27,892 nucleotides of DNA from Chloroflexota bacterium (GCA_025924845.1 JAICHN010000009.1:1-27892), one strand, 5' to 3'. Numbered from the stretch's first letter, positions 14,443-22,427 are shown. Notes: generated by a model not told the origin, from the sequence alone. A program made the numbers and translations.

Positions 14443-15771
14443 ATGAGTGACGCGACGCTCAGTGGTCTTTTTCTGCCCGGCCGCGCCCGGCGTGCCCAAT
14501 TGATGCGCCTGGACAGCGCCGCCATCCTGAAGCGTTTCTTCTTCTGCGAACGGGCTCTGATCCGGGCTCAGGCCGGATGGCTGGTGGGGTTCGCGCCGTT
14601 CGAGGTGAAAATGGCGATTCCCCGTTTCATCTGGGAGGATGCACAGACCGCCGACGCGCTGCGTCGGCGCGTTTATGAGTTGCGCTATCCGAACCGCCTC
14701 ATTGAGGTCGGCGATGATGCACCGTTGATCACGATCTTCGAGGAGGCGCGTCACGCAGCCGATCCTGCCACCTACCTTTCCGGTTTGGGCGTGTTAATCG
14801 ATTGCCTCGGCAATGCCTATCGCTCGTATTTGGATGTCGCGGACGACCTGGGTGACGGTCCCACCAAGCGGTTCCTGGAAATGGCCTTGCGTGAGAAAAG
14901 GCGCCAGGCCGAGGAACTTGCCGCGCTGGCGAAGGCGTTTCCACTTCGGCCCGATGGGGACGAGCACGCCGATCTTTGGGCTAGGGCGATTAGAGCCCGG
15001 CTCTCGGCAGTTGGTGGCCTGTCGCTCCACGCGCCCGCCGCCGAACCTCTTCCGCCGGCATTGCCTGGGGCAATCCCGTTTACTCCGGCGCAGGCGCCGG
15101 GCCGCGACCAACGTTACCACCTCAATCGTTTTTACTGGCCGGACAACGTGGATCCGTCCTATCCCTACGGAGAGGGTATCGAGTTGCAACTGCGCAGCGC
15201 GGTCAGCCATCTCAATGAGGTTTGGGCGGTCGACACCGCGGGCCTCATTCTCGATGCCTTCGCCGACCAGCTTGGCTGGGAGTTCGTCGTTGATGCCTCA
15301 CGCTGGGTCTATGACGAGAGCCGACATACCAGGATGGGATGGACGCGCCTGCGAGAGTGGGGCTTTGCCCCCGACGAACTCCCTCTCGGCACCTATATAT
15401 ATGACAGCGCCCGCGACGAGGATCCCATCTACCGCATGGGAATGCTGCACTATTTCGAGGCCAAGAACATCGGCAAAAAGACGAAGCGCGTCGCGGCCTT
15501 CGCGAGCTATGGCGACGCGGCGAGCCGGCACGACATGGACTTCGATTGGGCGGATGAAGGTATCCACGCCGCCTACGGCAAGCGCTGGTTGGCCGCCCTA
15601 TTGAAGCAACGGGGCATGCAAGAAGGAGCGTTCGACAAGATAGGACTTCGATGCAAGGAACTCGTGGCACGGACGGTTGCCGGCGCGACGCCGCACGAGA
15701 TTCAGGATATCCGAGATGTGGCGGCTCGGCTCATCGCCCATGCACGAGAGTTGGCAACAACGACATCATGA
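14443..15771 (+). CDS. ferritin-like diiron-carboxylate protein (DUF455/MiaE-like), tandem bundle
   Basis: A 442-residue cytoplasmic protein. The C-terminal half has a full diiron ligand set on four helices: Glu259 (HLNEVWAVD), Glu292-x-x-His295 (YDESRHTRMGW), Glu339 (YFEAKNIG) and Glu372-x-x-His375 (ADEGIHAAYGKRW). That E/ExxH/E/ExxH pattern is typical of ferritin-like oxidases and hydroxylases. The N-terminal half has a parallel layout (CERALIRAQAGWL near 35-47, WEDAQTADALRRR near 64-76) but lacks the matching histidines, suggesting a degenerate duplicate. Start at ATG 14443 is chosen because GGAGAG lies 6 nt upstream; an earlier ATG at 14389 has no ribosome site. Its promoter and operator pair with those of the sugar operon. 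A role in oxidising an imported saccharide or its aglycone is only a guess. Confidence 0.75.
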   Translation: MSDATLSGLFLPGRARRAQLMRLDSAAILKRFFFCERALIRAQAGWLVGFAPFEVKMAIPRFIWEDAQTADALRRRVYELRYPNRLIEVGDDAPLITIFEEARHAADPATYLSGLGVLIDCLGNAYRSYLDVADDLGDGPTKRFLEMALREKRRQAEELAALAKAFPLRPDGDEHADLWARAIRARLSAVGGLSLHAPAAEPLPPALPGAIPFTPAQAPGRDQRYHLNRFYWPDNVDPSYPYGEGIELQLRSAVSHLNEVWAVDTAGLILDAFADQLGWEFVVDASRWVYDESRHTRMGWTRLREWGFAPDELPLGTYIYDSARDEDPIYRMGMLHYFEAKNIGKKTKRVAAFASYGDAASRHDMDFDWADEGIHAAYGKRWLAALLKQRGMQEGAFDKIGLRCKELVARTVAGATPHEIQDIRDVAARLIAHARELATTTS

Positions 15772-16563
15772 TCCTACGCTCTCCGATCGAGGAGTGGAAA
15801 ATGGGCGGACCGTAATCAAGCCGCCAATTGATTTCGCGGCCGCGGGAGTGGCGTCTAGGTGTATGGAGTAGCGATAGCGGTCGGCGCGATAGTGCCCCTC
15901 AACATACTCGATTGGTTGATCTTGGTCGTCAAAGGTGACGCGGCTAACCATCAGGAGCGCGGCTCGCCGCGGCACACCGAGCAACGCCGCGTTGCTTGGT
16001 GTGGCGTTGACGGCATCAAGCAACTGTTCCGCGCGTCGCGGCGCTACGCCCCGATCGGCAAGAAGTTGATAGAGAGAGCCGGAAAAATCATCGTCGGCAC
16101 TTATGCCAAGCGAGGTCACGAGCCAGGACGTCAGGACAGCAATTGGCTGCCGATTAGCCAGGCGCAGGCGCGAAATACGGAGCGTACTGCCCCCCGGTTC
16201 CACGCCGAGATGCGCGCGAACATGCTCGGGTGGCGGCTCCATGGCCACGGACAGCACACGTGTCGAGGGAATCAGTTCCGCGCGACGCACCTCGTCCGAG
16301 AAGCTGATCAAGGTCGGGAGCGACTCAACCAGGCGCGGTTCCGTCACGAATGTCCCGTGCGGACGTGCCAGGCGAACCAGACCGGCGCCACTGAGCTGAC
16401 GCACTGCTTGGCGCACGGTGGCCCGGCTGACCGCATAGATCCGCTGAAGATCGTCTTCAGTCGGCAGCGCGTCGCCCGGAGCGAGCGAACCGGCTCCGAT
16501 TTGGCGGCGGAGATCCTCGGCGATCTGGTGATAGAGCGGTATGGGGCTCGTCCGATCGAGCAT
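15766..16563 (-). CDS. GntR-family transcriptional regulator, HutC subfamily (UTRA domain)
   Basis: A 265-residue repressor. The winged-helix domain (about 1-75) shows the family pattern PLYHQIAEDLRRQI, LPTEDDLQRIYAVSRATVRQA and a wing ending GTFVTEP. The C-terminal UTRA effector-binding domain (about 85-245) includes TLRISRLRLANRQPIAV and ends with the RYRYSIHLDA element. It is likely to sense a sugar or sugar phosphate from the adjacent pathway. Its own promoter overlaps a TACGTA-core site, which suggests autoregulation. It is convergent with the ferritin-like gene and the two stop codons share the palindrome TCATGA, so the genes overlap by 6 bp. Start is the ATG at 16563. Confidence 0.92.
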   Translation of the reverse strand: MLDRTSPIPLYHQIAEDLRRQIGAGSLAPGDALPTEDDLQRIYAVSRATVRQAVRQLSGAGLVRLARPHGTFVTEPRLVESLPTLISFSDEVRRAELIPSTRVLSVAMEPPPEHVRAHLGVEPGGSTLRISRLRLANRQPIAVLTSWLVTSLGISADDDFSGSLYQLLADRGVAPRRAEQLLDAVNATPSNAALLGVPRRAALLMVSRVTFDDQDQPIEYVEGHYRADRYRYSIHLDATPAAAKSIGGLITVRPFSTPRSESVGS

Positions 16564-16586
16564 GATTATCTTTCCTTACTGCCTGC

Positions 16587-16606
16587 CTATAACATACGTA
16601 CCATAG
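16587..16606. promoter_or_regulatory. GntR operator in the gntR-rbsK divergent region
   Basis: CTAT and ATAG tetramers (16587-16590 and 16603-16606) flank CATACGTAC (16593-16601), the same 9-mer as at 14235-14243. The site overlaps the -10 region of the minus-strand gntR promoter and a possible TATAAC -10 (16588-16593) of the plus-strand kinase gene, so one bound dimer could repress both. Confidence 0.65.
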
Positions 16607-16628
16607 CACCATGTGGACGGTTCATCAA
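16600..16628 (-). promoter_or_regulatory. gntR promoter
   Basis: On the minus strand TTGATG (16623-16628), a 17-bp spacer and TATGGT (16600-16605) make a moderate sigma70-type promoter about 37 bp upstream of the gntR ATG. The operator overlaps the -10 box, the usual layout for autorepression. Confidence 0.55.
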
Positions 16629-16698
16629 CTGAAGTGTGACGGCGCTTAGGCCTGGGAATGCCGCCGCCACCCATTCGCGCGATAATGGAGGAACCTCT

Positions 16699-17661
16699 AT
16701 GGCGGCAAAGAGCGGACGGCGTCCTCGTGTCGTGGTGGTCGGCTCGTATGCGGTCGGTATGGTCATGCGCGTGACCCGTATTCCGGCCCGAGGCGAGACG
16801 GTGCTTGGGCGCGATTTCGAGCTCATGGACGGCGGCAAGGGATCGAATCAGGCTATCGCCTGCGCGCGCCTCGGCGCCGATACGACCTTCATCGCAGCCC
16901 TCGGAGCGGACCCCTACGGCGACGCAGCGCTGCGCTTATTTCAACGCGAAGGGGTTGACACGTCCTACGTTCGGCGTGTCCATGGAGCGCCAACCGGGAT
17001 TGGCTTCATCTTGGTCGATACCGGCGGTGACAATGCTATCTCGGTTGACCTTGGCGCCAACCGGCTGCTTTCGTCCGCCGACATTGATCGCGCCGAGGCC
17101 GCGATTGCCAGGGCAGACGTGCTGTTGACCCAATTGGAAATACCAGCGGAGACGGCGCTTCATGCCGCCGCCGTGGCGCGAAAGCACGGCGTCCTCACCA
17201 TCCTCAATCCCGCCCCTGCCCAAACACTCCCCCCCACGGCGTTCGCCGATGTCGACATCCTTACCCCGAATCAGACCGAGGCCGCCATCCTAACTGGAGC
17301 GCTTTCGACGGATGCCCTGGATTCTGTTAATGCCCTTCGCGCCTTAAAGGTGCGAACGGTGATCCTTACTCTCGGAGAGTACGGCGCCTGGATAGCCGAC
17401 GAAGGGCACACGACAAAGGTCCCCGCCTACCAGGTGACAGCGCAGGACACCACAGGAGCCGGCGATGCTTTTAGCGCCGCCCTTGCTGTCGCTCTCGCCG
17501 AGGGCGCGGGCATGGCAACCGCCGTGCGTCTCGCGTGCGCTGCCGGCGCCCTTTCCGTGCAGGTCCTTGGTACAGTCAGTTCATACGCCACGCGAGTTGA
17601 AGTGGAGACGTTTATGGCCAACGCGGCCGGTAAGGCAGCGGCATCGGGAGGACTAATGTAG
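16699..17661 (+). CDS. ribokinase / PfkB-family sugar kinase
   Basis: A 320-residue PfkB-family kinase, which phosphorylates a free sugar (ribose or a related pentose/hexose) with ATP. Motifs: VVVVGSYAVG at the first strand, the PfkB-1 segment GGKGSNQA (45-52), TPNQTEAAILTG (189-200) and the PfkB-2 segment DTTGAGDAF (250-258). Asp256 is the catalytic base and GAG forms the anion hole. Start is ATG 16699 with GGAGGAA at 16687-16693; an in-frame upstream ATG at 16636 has no ribosome site. It is divergent from gntR across a shared operator, so it probably belongs to the same regulon and could act on the monosaccharide released by the glycosidase-like proteins. RbsK-like by motif; the exact sugar is undetermined. 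Confidence 0.9.
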   Translation: MAAKSGRRPRVVVVGSYAVGMVMRVTRIPARGETVLGRDFELMDGGKGSNQAIACARLGADTTFIAALGADPYGDAALRLFQREGVDTSYVRRVHGAPTGIGFILVDTGGDNAISVDLGANRLLSSADIDRAEAAIARADVLLTQLEIPAETALHAAAVARKHGVLTILNPAPAQTLPPTAFADVDILTPNQTEAAILTGALSTDALDSVNALRALKVRTVILTLGEYGAWIADEGHTTKVPAYQVTAQDTTGAGDAFSAALAVALAEGAGMATAVRLACAAGALSVQVLGTVSSYATRVEVETFMANAAGKAAASGGLM

Positions 17662-17759
17662 AACACGCGGTGATTTCCGGTCAGGGGCTTAAGTTCGTGA
17701 CCGCTGCCCGCTCCCATGCGGGTGCTACCGAATGCGCCCCACACGCTTTACGCCGGACA

Positions 17760-17768
17760 TGATACAAT
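17760..17768 (+). promoter_or_regulatory. candidate extended -10 promoter of the atp operon
   Basis: TGATACAAT is a TGn extended -10 element 35 bp upstream of atpZ. There is no good -35 box, which extended -10 promoters can do without. It lies in the 141-bp gap after the kinase gene; no terminator with a U-tract was seen in that gap, only a short GC hairpin near 17706-17722. Confidence 0.5.
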
Positions 17769-17802
17769 CTTTCCGCGTGGATATAAGGGAAGAAGCACGG
17801 TC

Positions 17803-18027
17803 ATGAAGTCTCCCGATGATCTGCGCGGCCAGCTCATCCGGTCCATGACATTCGCCATGACGGTTGGGCTGGAATTGGCGTGTGTTCTACTGATCTGCGT
17901 GGTTGTAGGACACTATCTTGACACCAGGTTCCATACTTCCCCGTGGGGTTTGCTGGTCGGCATTCTGGTCGGGGTAGCAGGCGGGGGGTGGACGGCATAT
18001 CGGATGGCCACGCGAGTGTTGCGGTGA
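17803..18027 (+). CDS. atpZ: AtpZ/AtpI-type small membrane protein of ATP synthase operon
   Basis: A 74-residue protein with two membrane segments (about 16-38 and 48-66) separated by the loop YLDTRFHTSPWG. This D-x-x-x-x-T/S-P pattern is typical of the AtpZ/F0F1-ATPase-assoc family (PF09527-like). Family members lie at the head of atp operons and are linked to assembly or Mg2+/Ca2+ handling of the ATP synthase. Start is ATG 17803 with AAGGGAAG upstream; a longer in-frame GTG/ATG reading would add a non-hydrophobic tail. First gene of the operon. Confidence 0.85.
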   Translation: MKSPDDLRGQLIRSMTFAMTVGLELACVLLICVVVGHYLDTRFHTSPWGLLVGILVGVAGGGWTAYRMATRVLR

Positions 18028-18181
18028 CGGAACCGGCATGGATTGGGCCTGGCCCTGGTGGAGTACGCGGCAACGGCGCGCCGACTGAGATCCGGAGGAC
18101 TCTCATCCCTTTACGCAATCGACATAGTCTCTTTACACCGCGATTATATAAGTCCTGTATATTGCGGCCAGGGTTGAACCG

Positions 18182-18550
18182 ATGCCGGTGAAGCCCTTAA
18201 TTGTCCAAATCTCCCTGCTCGCCGGTGTCCTGGCACTTCCGGCGGCAGGGTTTCTCGTGCTCATTGGGCACTCGACCGCGGCGGCGGGACTTCTGCTTGG
18301 GGTCATAGTCGGCGTGGTGAACCAGGCCATGATTGCGTTCCGCGTGGCCAGAATCGGCCAGATCGGCGGCCGTCGAAAGACAATTCTGTTCATTCAAACT
18401 GGTACGGCACTGCGTTACATCATGATCGGCGCGGCGGCAATCATTGCCCTGCGTCAGCCTGACACTTATGATTTTTTCGGTCTTATGGCAGGACTCGTGT
18501 TGACCATGGTAGTGGGAGCGGTAGTCGGCGTACGGCAGGTGCTGCGCTGA
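18182..18550 (+). CDS. atpI: ATP synthase subunit I-like membrane protein
   Basis: A 122-residue protein with four hydrophobic segments and a basic loop RVARIGQIGGRRKT in the middle, as in AtpI, which assists assembly of the c-ring. It sits 154 bp after atpZ and 23 bp before atpB. The 154-bp gap has an AT-rich patch (about 18129-18160) with TTTACA and TATATT, but the spacing is too long for a convincing promoter. Having both AtpZ and AtpI types is seen in several lineages. Confidence 0.82.
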   Translation: MPVKPLIVQISLLAGVLALPAAGFLVLIGHSTAAAGLLLGVIVGVVNQAMIAFRVARIGQIGGRRKTILFIQTGTALRYIMIGAAAIIALRQPDTYDFFGLMAGLVLTMVVGAVVGVRQVLR

Positions 18551-18573
18551 CCATGAGGAGGAAAGGGTAGTTC

Positions 18574-19314
18574 GTGGCAAGCTTGATGCTTCCCATGCCA
18601 GTACTGGGGGATATCGCGGGCGAAATCGGTAAGCATTGGTCGATCGGACCAAATCCAGCCCCTGGCGCGTTGGTGGCCGGCATTCTACATCTCGATACTT
18701 TGATTGGTACGCTTATTGTGATGGCCTTCCTGATTGGAATCGCCGCGTACCTCCGCCCCAGGATCACGTCCGGAGTGCCTGGTGGCATGCAGAATGCCAT
18801 CGAGACCATGCTCGAATTTATAATCAGCACCGCGGACGACCTGATCGGCGCCAAGCGGGCCAGGGTGATCGCCCCACTTGCCGTCTCGCTCGGCCTGTTC
18901 ATCCTGATCAGCAATTGGCTCGGCCTCTTGCCGACCGGCGGACGCCTGAAGTCGCCCACCGCCGATATGAACACCACCTTCGCCCTCTCATTTATGGTTA
19001 TTCTCTACGTTCATTACAGTTCGGTTCGCGCCCGCGGCCCCTGGAAATACCTGAAGAGTTGGCTCAATCCGCTGACCATTATCGAAGAGCTTCCCAAGCC
19101 GGTGACGCTGAGCCTCCGATTGTTCGGCAACATCGCCGCCGGCGAAATCTTGCTCATCCTGCTCGGCAACCTTCCGGCCGTATTGGTTACCTCACCTATT
19201 CCTACCGTAATCTGGGTCGCCTTCAGCCTCTTTATTGGAGCGGTACAGGCGTTTGTTTTTGTCATGTTGACCATCGCTTATTACGGCATCGGCACCGAAA
19301 CCGCGGGTCACTGA
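18574..19314 (+). CDS. atpB: F1Fo ATP synthase subunit a
   Basis: The 246-residue stator membrane subunit forming the proton half-channels against the c-ring. It has about six hydrophobic segments. The hallmark helix reads LPKPVTLSLRLFGNIAAGE (173-191), with the essential Arg182, and is followed by the IGAVQAFVFVMLT segment (221-233). The start is GTG at 18574 with GAGGAAAGG upstream. The 246-residue length is normal for bacterial subunit a. Confidence 0.97.
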   Translation: MASLMLPMPVLGDIAGEIGKHWSIGPNPAPGALVAGILHLDTLIGTLIVMAFLIGIAAYLRPRITSGVPGGMQNAIETMLEFIISTADDLIGAKRARVIAPLAVSLGLFILISNWLGLLPTGGRLKSPTADMNTTFALSFMVILYVHYSSVRARGPWKYLKSWLNPLTIIEELPKPVTLSLRLFGNIAAGEILLILLGNLPAVLVTSPIPTVIWVAFSLFIGAVQAFVFVMLTIAYYGIGTETAGH

Positions 19315-19444
19315 TCGCCGGATATTCCGGTCTACAAAGAAAGTAGGTGATATCCTCCCACGACGAACACTCTGGACCCACGTTCAGGCCGTCTGGTTTT
19401 TGCAGGCGGTGGGCGCGAGCCCCCCGAGTTCGCCTGATATCCGG

Positions 19445-19462
19445 CGGGAGCGCTGGCTCCCG
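19445..19462 (+). other. hairpin in the atpB-atpE spacer
   Basis: A 7-bp perfect stem (CGGGAGC and its complement) closes a GCTG loop about 35 nt before the atpE start. The 183-bp spacer also carries CCGGATATTCCGG (19318-19330) and a GGGC-GCGA-GCCC tetraloop hairpin further in. No U-tract follows. Structured RNA here could raise translation or stability of the c-subunit message, which is needed in multiple copies per enzyme; this role is inferred. Confidence 0.4.
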
Positions 19463-19497
19463 ATTGATGAGCGACCCCCAACGAAAGTGAGATTTCG

Positions 19498-19776
19498 ATG
19501 ACCACTCTTCCCCTGATTGCCGCGACCGCCGTTGCCGGCTCCGACATCATTAAAGCGGCCGCTCTACTGGGCGGTGGACTCGCCCTGGCCGGCATGGCCG
19601 TCGGCGCCGGCATCGGTGACGCCTTGGTGTCGGGCCGTACTATTGAGGGCGTGGCGCGCCAGCCTGAGGCCCGCGGCACCCTGCTCGGCCTAACCTTCCT
19701 GTTTATCGGCCTGGTCGACTCCTTTCCCGTGATTGGCCTCGTCCTCGCCCTGTTTATCATTTTTACCAAGAGCTAA
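19498..19776 (+). CDS. atpE: F1Fo ATP synthase subunit c
   Basis: The 92-residue proteolipid of the rotating ring: two membrane helices joined by the polar loop ARQPEARG (53-60). The ion-binding carboxylate is Asp74 in GLVDSFPVIG, as in E. coli (VDAIP), whereas many bacteria use Glu. Helix 1 carries another acidic residue, Asp41 (GAGIGDALVSG), at the position that is Gln in Na+-type rings and Asp in mycobacteria. The Asp-Ser pair at 74-75 with no Gln in helix 1 argues for H+ rather than Na+ coupling. ATG start. Confidence 0.96.
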   Translation: MTTLPLIAATAVAGSDIIKAAALLGGGLALAGMAVGAGIGDALVSGRTIEGVARQPEARGTLLGLTFLFIGLVDSFPVIGLVLALFIIFTKS

Positions 19777-19790
19777 GTGGTAGTTAGCGC

Positions 19791-20336
19791 ATGGAGTTGT
19801 TGTCGATGCACGCGTCCTTGATCGCGTCGCAGGACCTGGTGAGCGTGGATTGGAGCCTGGTGGCTGAGCTCATCGCCTTCCTGATCCTGCTCTATATCCT
19901 GACCCGCCTGCTCTACACGCCGCTCTCCACGGCCATGGAGGCCCGCGCTGAACGCATCCGCGCCGGTCTCGGCGCGGCCGAGGAGGCAGCAAGGGCCGCC
20001 CAGGAGGCCCAGGCGCGTACCGAGGGCCAACTGGAGGAGGCACGCGCGCAAGCTCAGGAAATTCTGCGCCAGGCCACTTCGACCGCCAACTCGCTCCGTG
20101 AGCAAATGGTGGCTGAGGCGCGCACCGAGGCTCAACGAGTGATCGACCGCGGCAAGGCCGAGATCAATCGCGAGCGCCAGGCCGTCCTTGATGAACTTCG
20201 TCAATTGGTTGCCGGAGTAGCCATCGAAGCCGCCGGTCGGGTGGTCGAGCGTTCACTGGATTCGTCCGACAACCGCCGCTTGGTGGATGAGGCTATCGCC
20301 CAATCAACCGCCTTCGCGGGCGCGGGGCGCGGCTAA
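19791..20336 (+). CDS. atpF: F1Fo ATP synthase subunit b
   Basis: The 181-residue peripheral-stalk subunit: one N-terminal membrane helix (about 23-43, LVAELIAFLILLYILTRLLY) and then a long Ala/Glu/Arg-rich coiled coil to the C-terminus, which contacts subunit delta. Start may be ATG 19791 or ATG 19806 (the latter has GGAG 9 nt upstream). The stop codon is directly followed by the atpH ATG, so translation is coupled. Confidence 0.95.
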   Translation: MELLSMHASLIASQDLVSVDWSLVAELIAFLILLYILTRLLYTPLSTAMEARAERIRAGLGAAEEAARAAQEAQARTEGQLEEARAQAQEILRQATSTANSLREQMVAEARTEAQRVIDRGKAEINRERQAVLDELRQLVAGVAIEAAGRVVERSLDSSDNRRLVDEAIAQSTAFAGAGRG

Positions 20337-20885
20337 ATGGCCGCGATTAGCCAAGCACGCCGCTACGCGCAGGCCGCCCTCGAGCTGGGCCTTGAGCAGA
20401 ATCAACTCGAGGCCTGGCGGCGTGACCTCGGCACCCTGGCCGCGCTGTGGGCCGATGCCGATCTGCGCGCCTATCTTGAGGACGTCAAACTGAGCAAGGA
20501 GGCCCGACTGGCCCGCGCCCGCGAGAAACTCGGGCCGCATCTTGGTCCCGGCGCGCTCAATATGGCCCTTGTGCTCCTCTCGCGTGGACGCTCCTCGTTG
20601 ATCCCGTATATCGCGCGGGCCTTTGGGGAGTTGGAACAACGACGGGAGCACTCCATTACGGCCAGCGTCACCTCGACGGTCGAGTTGACCGCGGACCAGC
20701 AGGCGGCGCTTCGCGATCAACTGTCCCGACAGACCGGCAAGGATGTAGTGGTGGAAACGCACGTCGATCCGGCCATTCTAGGTGGATTGGTGATCAAAAT
20801 CGGCGATCAATTGCTGGACCTTAGCGTCACGGCCAGACTTGGCCGGTTGCGTGAACAGGTCGTGGGAGTAGGCCGCGGCGCCTAG
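20337..20885 (+). CDS. atpH: F1Fo ATP synthase subunit delta
   Basis: A 182-residue stalk protein joining the b dimer to the top of F1. It has the N-terminal helical domain beginning ISQARRYAQAALELG and the C-terminal family signature DPAILGGLVIKIGDQLLDLSV (about 147-167). The ATG abuts the atpF TAA. Normal length for OSCP/delta. Confidence 0.96.
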   Translation: MAAISQARRYAQAALELGLEQNQLEAWRRDLGTLAALWADADLRAYLEDVKLSKEARLARAREKLGPHLGPGALNMALVLLSRGRSSLIPYIARAFGELEQRREHSITASVTSTVELTADQQAALRDQLSRQTGKDVVVETHVDPAILGGLVIKIGDQLLDLSVTARLGRLREQVVGVGRGA

Positions 20886-20918
20886 CGGGTTACCCGCGAA
20901 CCAAGGAGGAACACGGAA

Positions 20919-22427
20919 ATGGCCATTCGCGCCGATGAAATCACTTCGGTGATTAAAGACCAAATTGAACATTTCGAGCAGAAGACCCGAGCGGTCAGCG
21001 TCGGCACGGTGATCGAGGTCGGTGACGGCGTGGCCCAGATTTATGGGCTGCAAGGGGTCATGAACAGCGAGTTGGTCGAGTTCCCCAACGGGACCATGGG
21101 CATGGCCTCCAACCTGGAGGAAGACTCGGTCGGAGTCATCATCCTCGGTGACTATCAGGAGATCCAGGAAGGCCAGGAGGTCAAAAGTACCGGCCGACTC
21201 GTCTCCGTTCCGGTGGGCGACGGCTTGCTGGGCCGCGTCATCGATCCCCTCGGTAACCCGATCGACGGCAAGGGCCCGATTAAATCCACCGAGCGCCGCC
21301 CGGTTGAGCGCGTCGCCCCCGGCGTGGTGACCCGCGAATCGGTGAAGGTGCCGCTCGCTACCGGCATCAAGGCGATTGATGCCATGATCCCGATCGGCCG
21401 CGGTCAGCGCGAGTTGATCATCGGCGACCGCAAAACCGGCAAGACGGCCATCGCCATCGACACCATCGTCAACCAGCGCGGCACCGGCGTTCTGTGCATC
21501 TACGTGGCGATCGGCCAGAAGAAATCTAACGTGGCCGAGCTTGCCAACACCCTGGAGAGCCTCGGCGCCATGGAACACACGATCATCGTGAACGCCAGCG
21601 CCTCCGAGTCGGCGGCGCTGCAGTTCCTCGCTCCCTACGCCGGGGCGACCATCGGCGAGTTCTTCATGGAGCAGGGAAAAGACGCGCTCGTCGTCTATGA
21701 CGACCTGACCAAGCACGCCCAGGCCTATCGTCAGGTATCGCTCCTCCTGCGCCGTCCTCCCGGCCGTGAGGCCTATCCGGGCGACGTCTTCTATCTCCAT
21801 TCGCGCCTGCTGGAGCGCGCCGCCCGCCTCAACGAGAAGTACGGCGGCGGTTCGATGACGGCGCTCCCGATCATCGAGACGCAGCAGGGCGACGTTTCCG
21901 CCTACATCCCGACCAATGTGATCTCGATCACCGATGGACAGATCTTCCTTGAGAATGACCTGTTCTATGCCGGTATTCGTCCCGCGATCAACGTGGGCAT
22001 CTCGGTGTCCCGCGTGGGTAGCAGTGCCCAGACGAAGGCCATGAAGCAGGTGGCGGGCCGACTTAAGCTGGATCTGGCCCAGTATCGCGAATTGGCCGCC
22101 TTCGCTCAGTTCGGTTCGGATCTGGATAAAGCGACGCGCGATACCCTGAATCGCGGCCAGCATATGACGGAGTTGCTCAAACAACCTCAGTTTCAGCCTC
22201 TCACCCTCGAGAAGCAGGTGCTCATCCTCTACGCCGGCGTGAACGGCTACCTAGACGATGTGCCGCTCGACAAGATGATTGATGCCGAAGCAGCCTACTA
22301 CCTGTATATGGAGAACAACCACAAGGATGTGATCGACGATATTCGTGCCAAGCAGGCGATCAGCCCTGAAACGGAGGAAAAGCTGAAGGCCGCCATTAAG
22401 GCGTTCCGTCAGTCATCGCCGTTCTAA
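20919..22427 (+). CDS. atpA: F1Fo ATP synthase subunit alpha
   Basis: The 502-residue non-catalytic nucleotide-binding subunit of F1. It has the N-terminal beta-barrel (about 25-95), Walker A GDRKTGKT (169-176), the [14 protein letters not shown] segment, and the family stretch [34 protein letters not shown] that includes the arginine finger region (RVG at about 367-369). C-terminal helical domain intact. Start at ATG 20919 with AAGGAGGA upstream; full family length. Confidence 0.99.
   Translation: MAIRADEITSVIKDQIEHFEQKTRAVSVGTVIEVGDGVAQIYGLQGVMNSELVEFPNGTMGMASNLEEDSVGVIILGDYQEIQEGQEVKSTGRLVSVPVGDGLLGRVIDPLGNPIDGKGPIKSTERRPVERVAPGVVTRESVKVPLATGIKAIDAMIPIGRGQRELIIGDRKTGKTAIAIDTIVNQRGTGVLCIYVAIGQKKSNVAELANTLESLGAMEHTIIVNASASESAALQFLAPYAGATIGEFFMEQGKDALVVYDDLTKHAQAYRQVSLLLRRPPGREAYPGDVFYLHSRLLERAARLNEKYGGGSMTALPIIETQQGDVSAYIPTNVISITDGQIFLENDLFYAGIRPAINVGISVSRVGSSAQTKAMKQVAGRLKLDLAQYRELAAFAQFGSDLDKATRDTLNRGQHMTELLKQPQFQPLTLEKQVLILYAGVNGYLDDVPLDKMIDAEAAYYLYMENNHKDVIDDIRAKQAISPETEEKLKAAIKAFRQSSPF

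Noticed and set aside
17706..17722. Terminator after the ribokinase gene (CCCGC...GCGGG)
   Set aside because: The stem is only 5 bp and no U-tract follows.
18129..18160. Internal promoter before atpI (TTTACA and TATATT)
   Set aside because: The spacer between the boxes is 20 bp and no extended -10 is present; evidence is too weak to list.
19466..19489. Seven-codon leader ORF (MSDPQRK) before atpE
   Set aside because: It has no ribosome site and no clear regulatory logic; probably chance.
20778..22184. Long open frame (468 codons) on the minus strand opposite atpH/atpA
   Set aside because: It is antisense to a fully conserved alpha subunit; its composition (His/Asp/Arg/Gly-rich, no motif) is what the reverse strand of GC-rich coding DNA yields.
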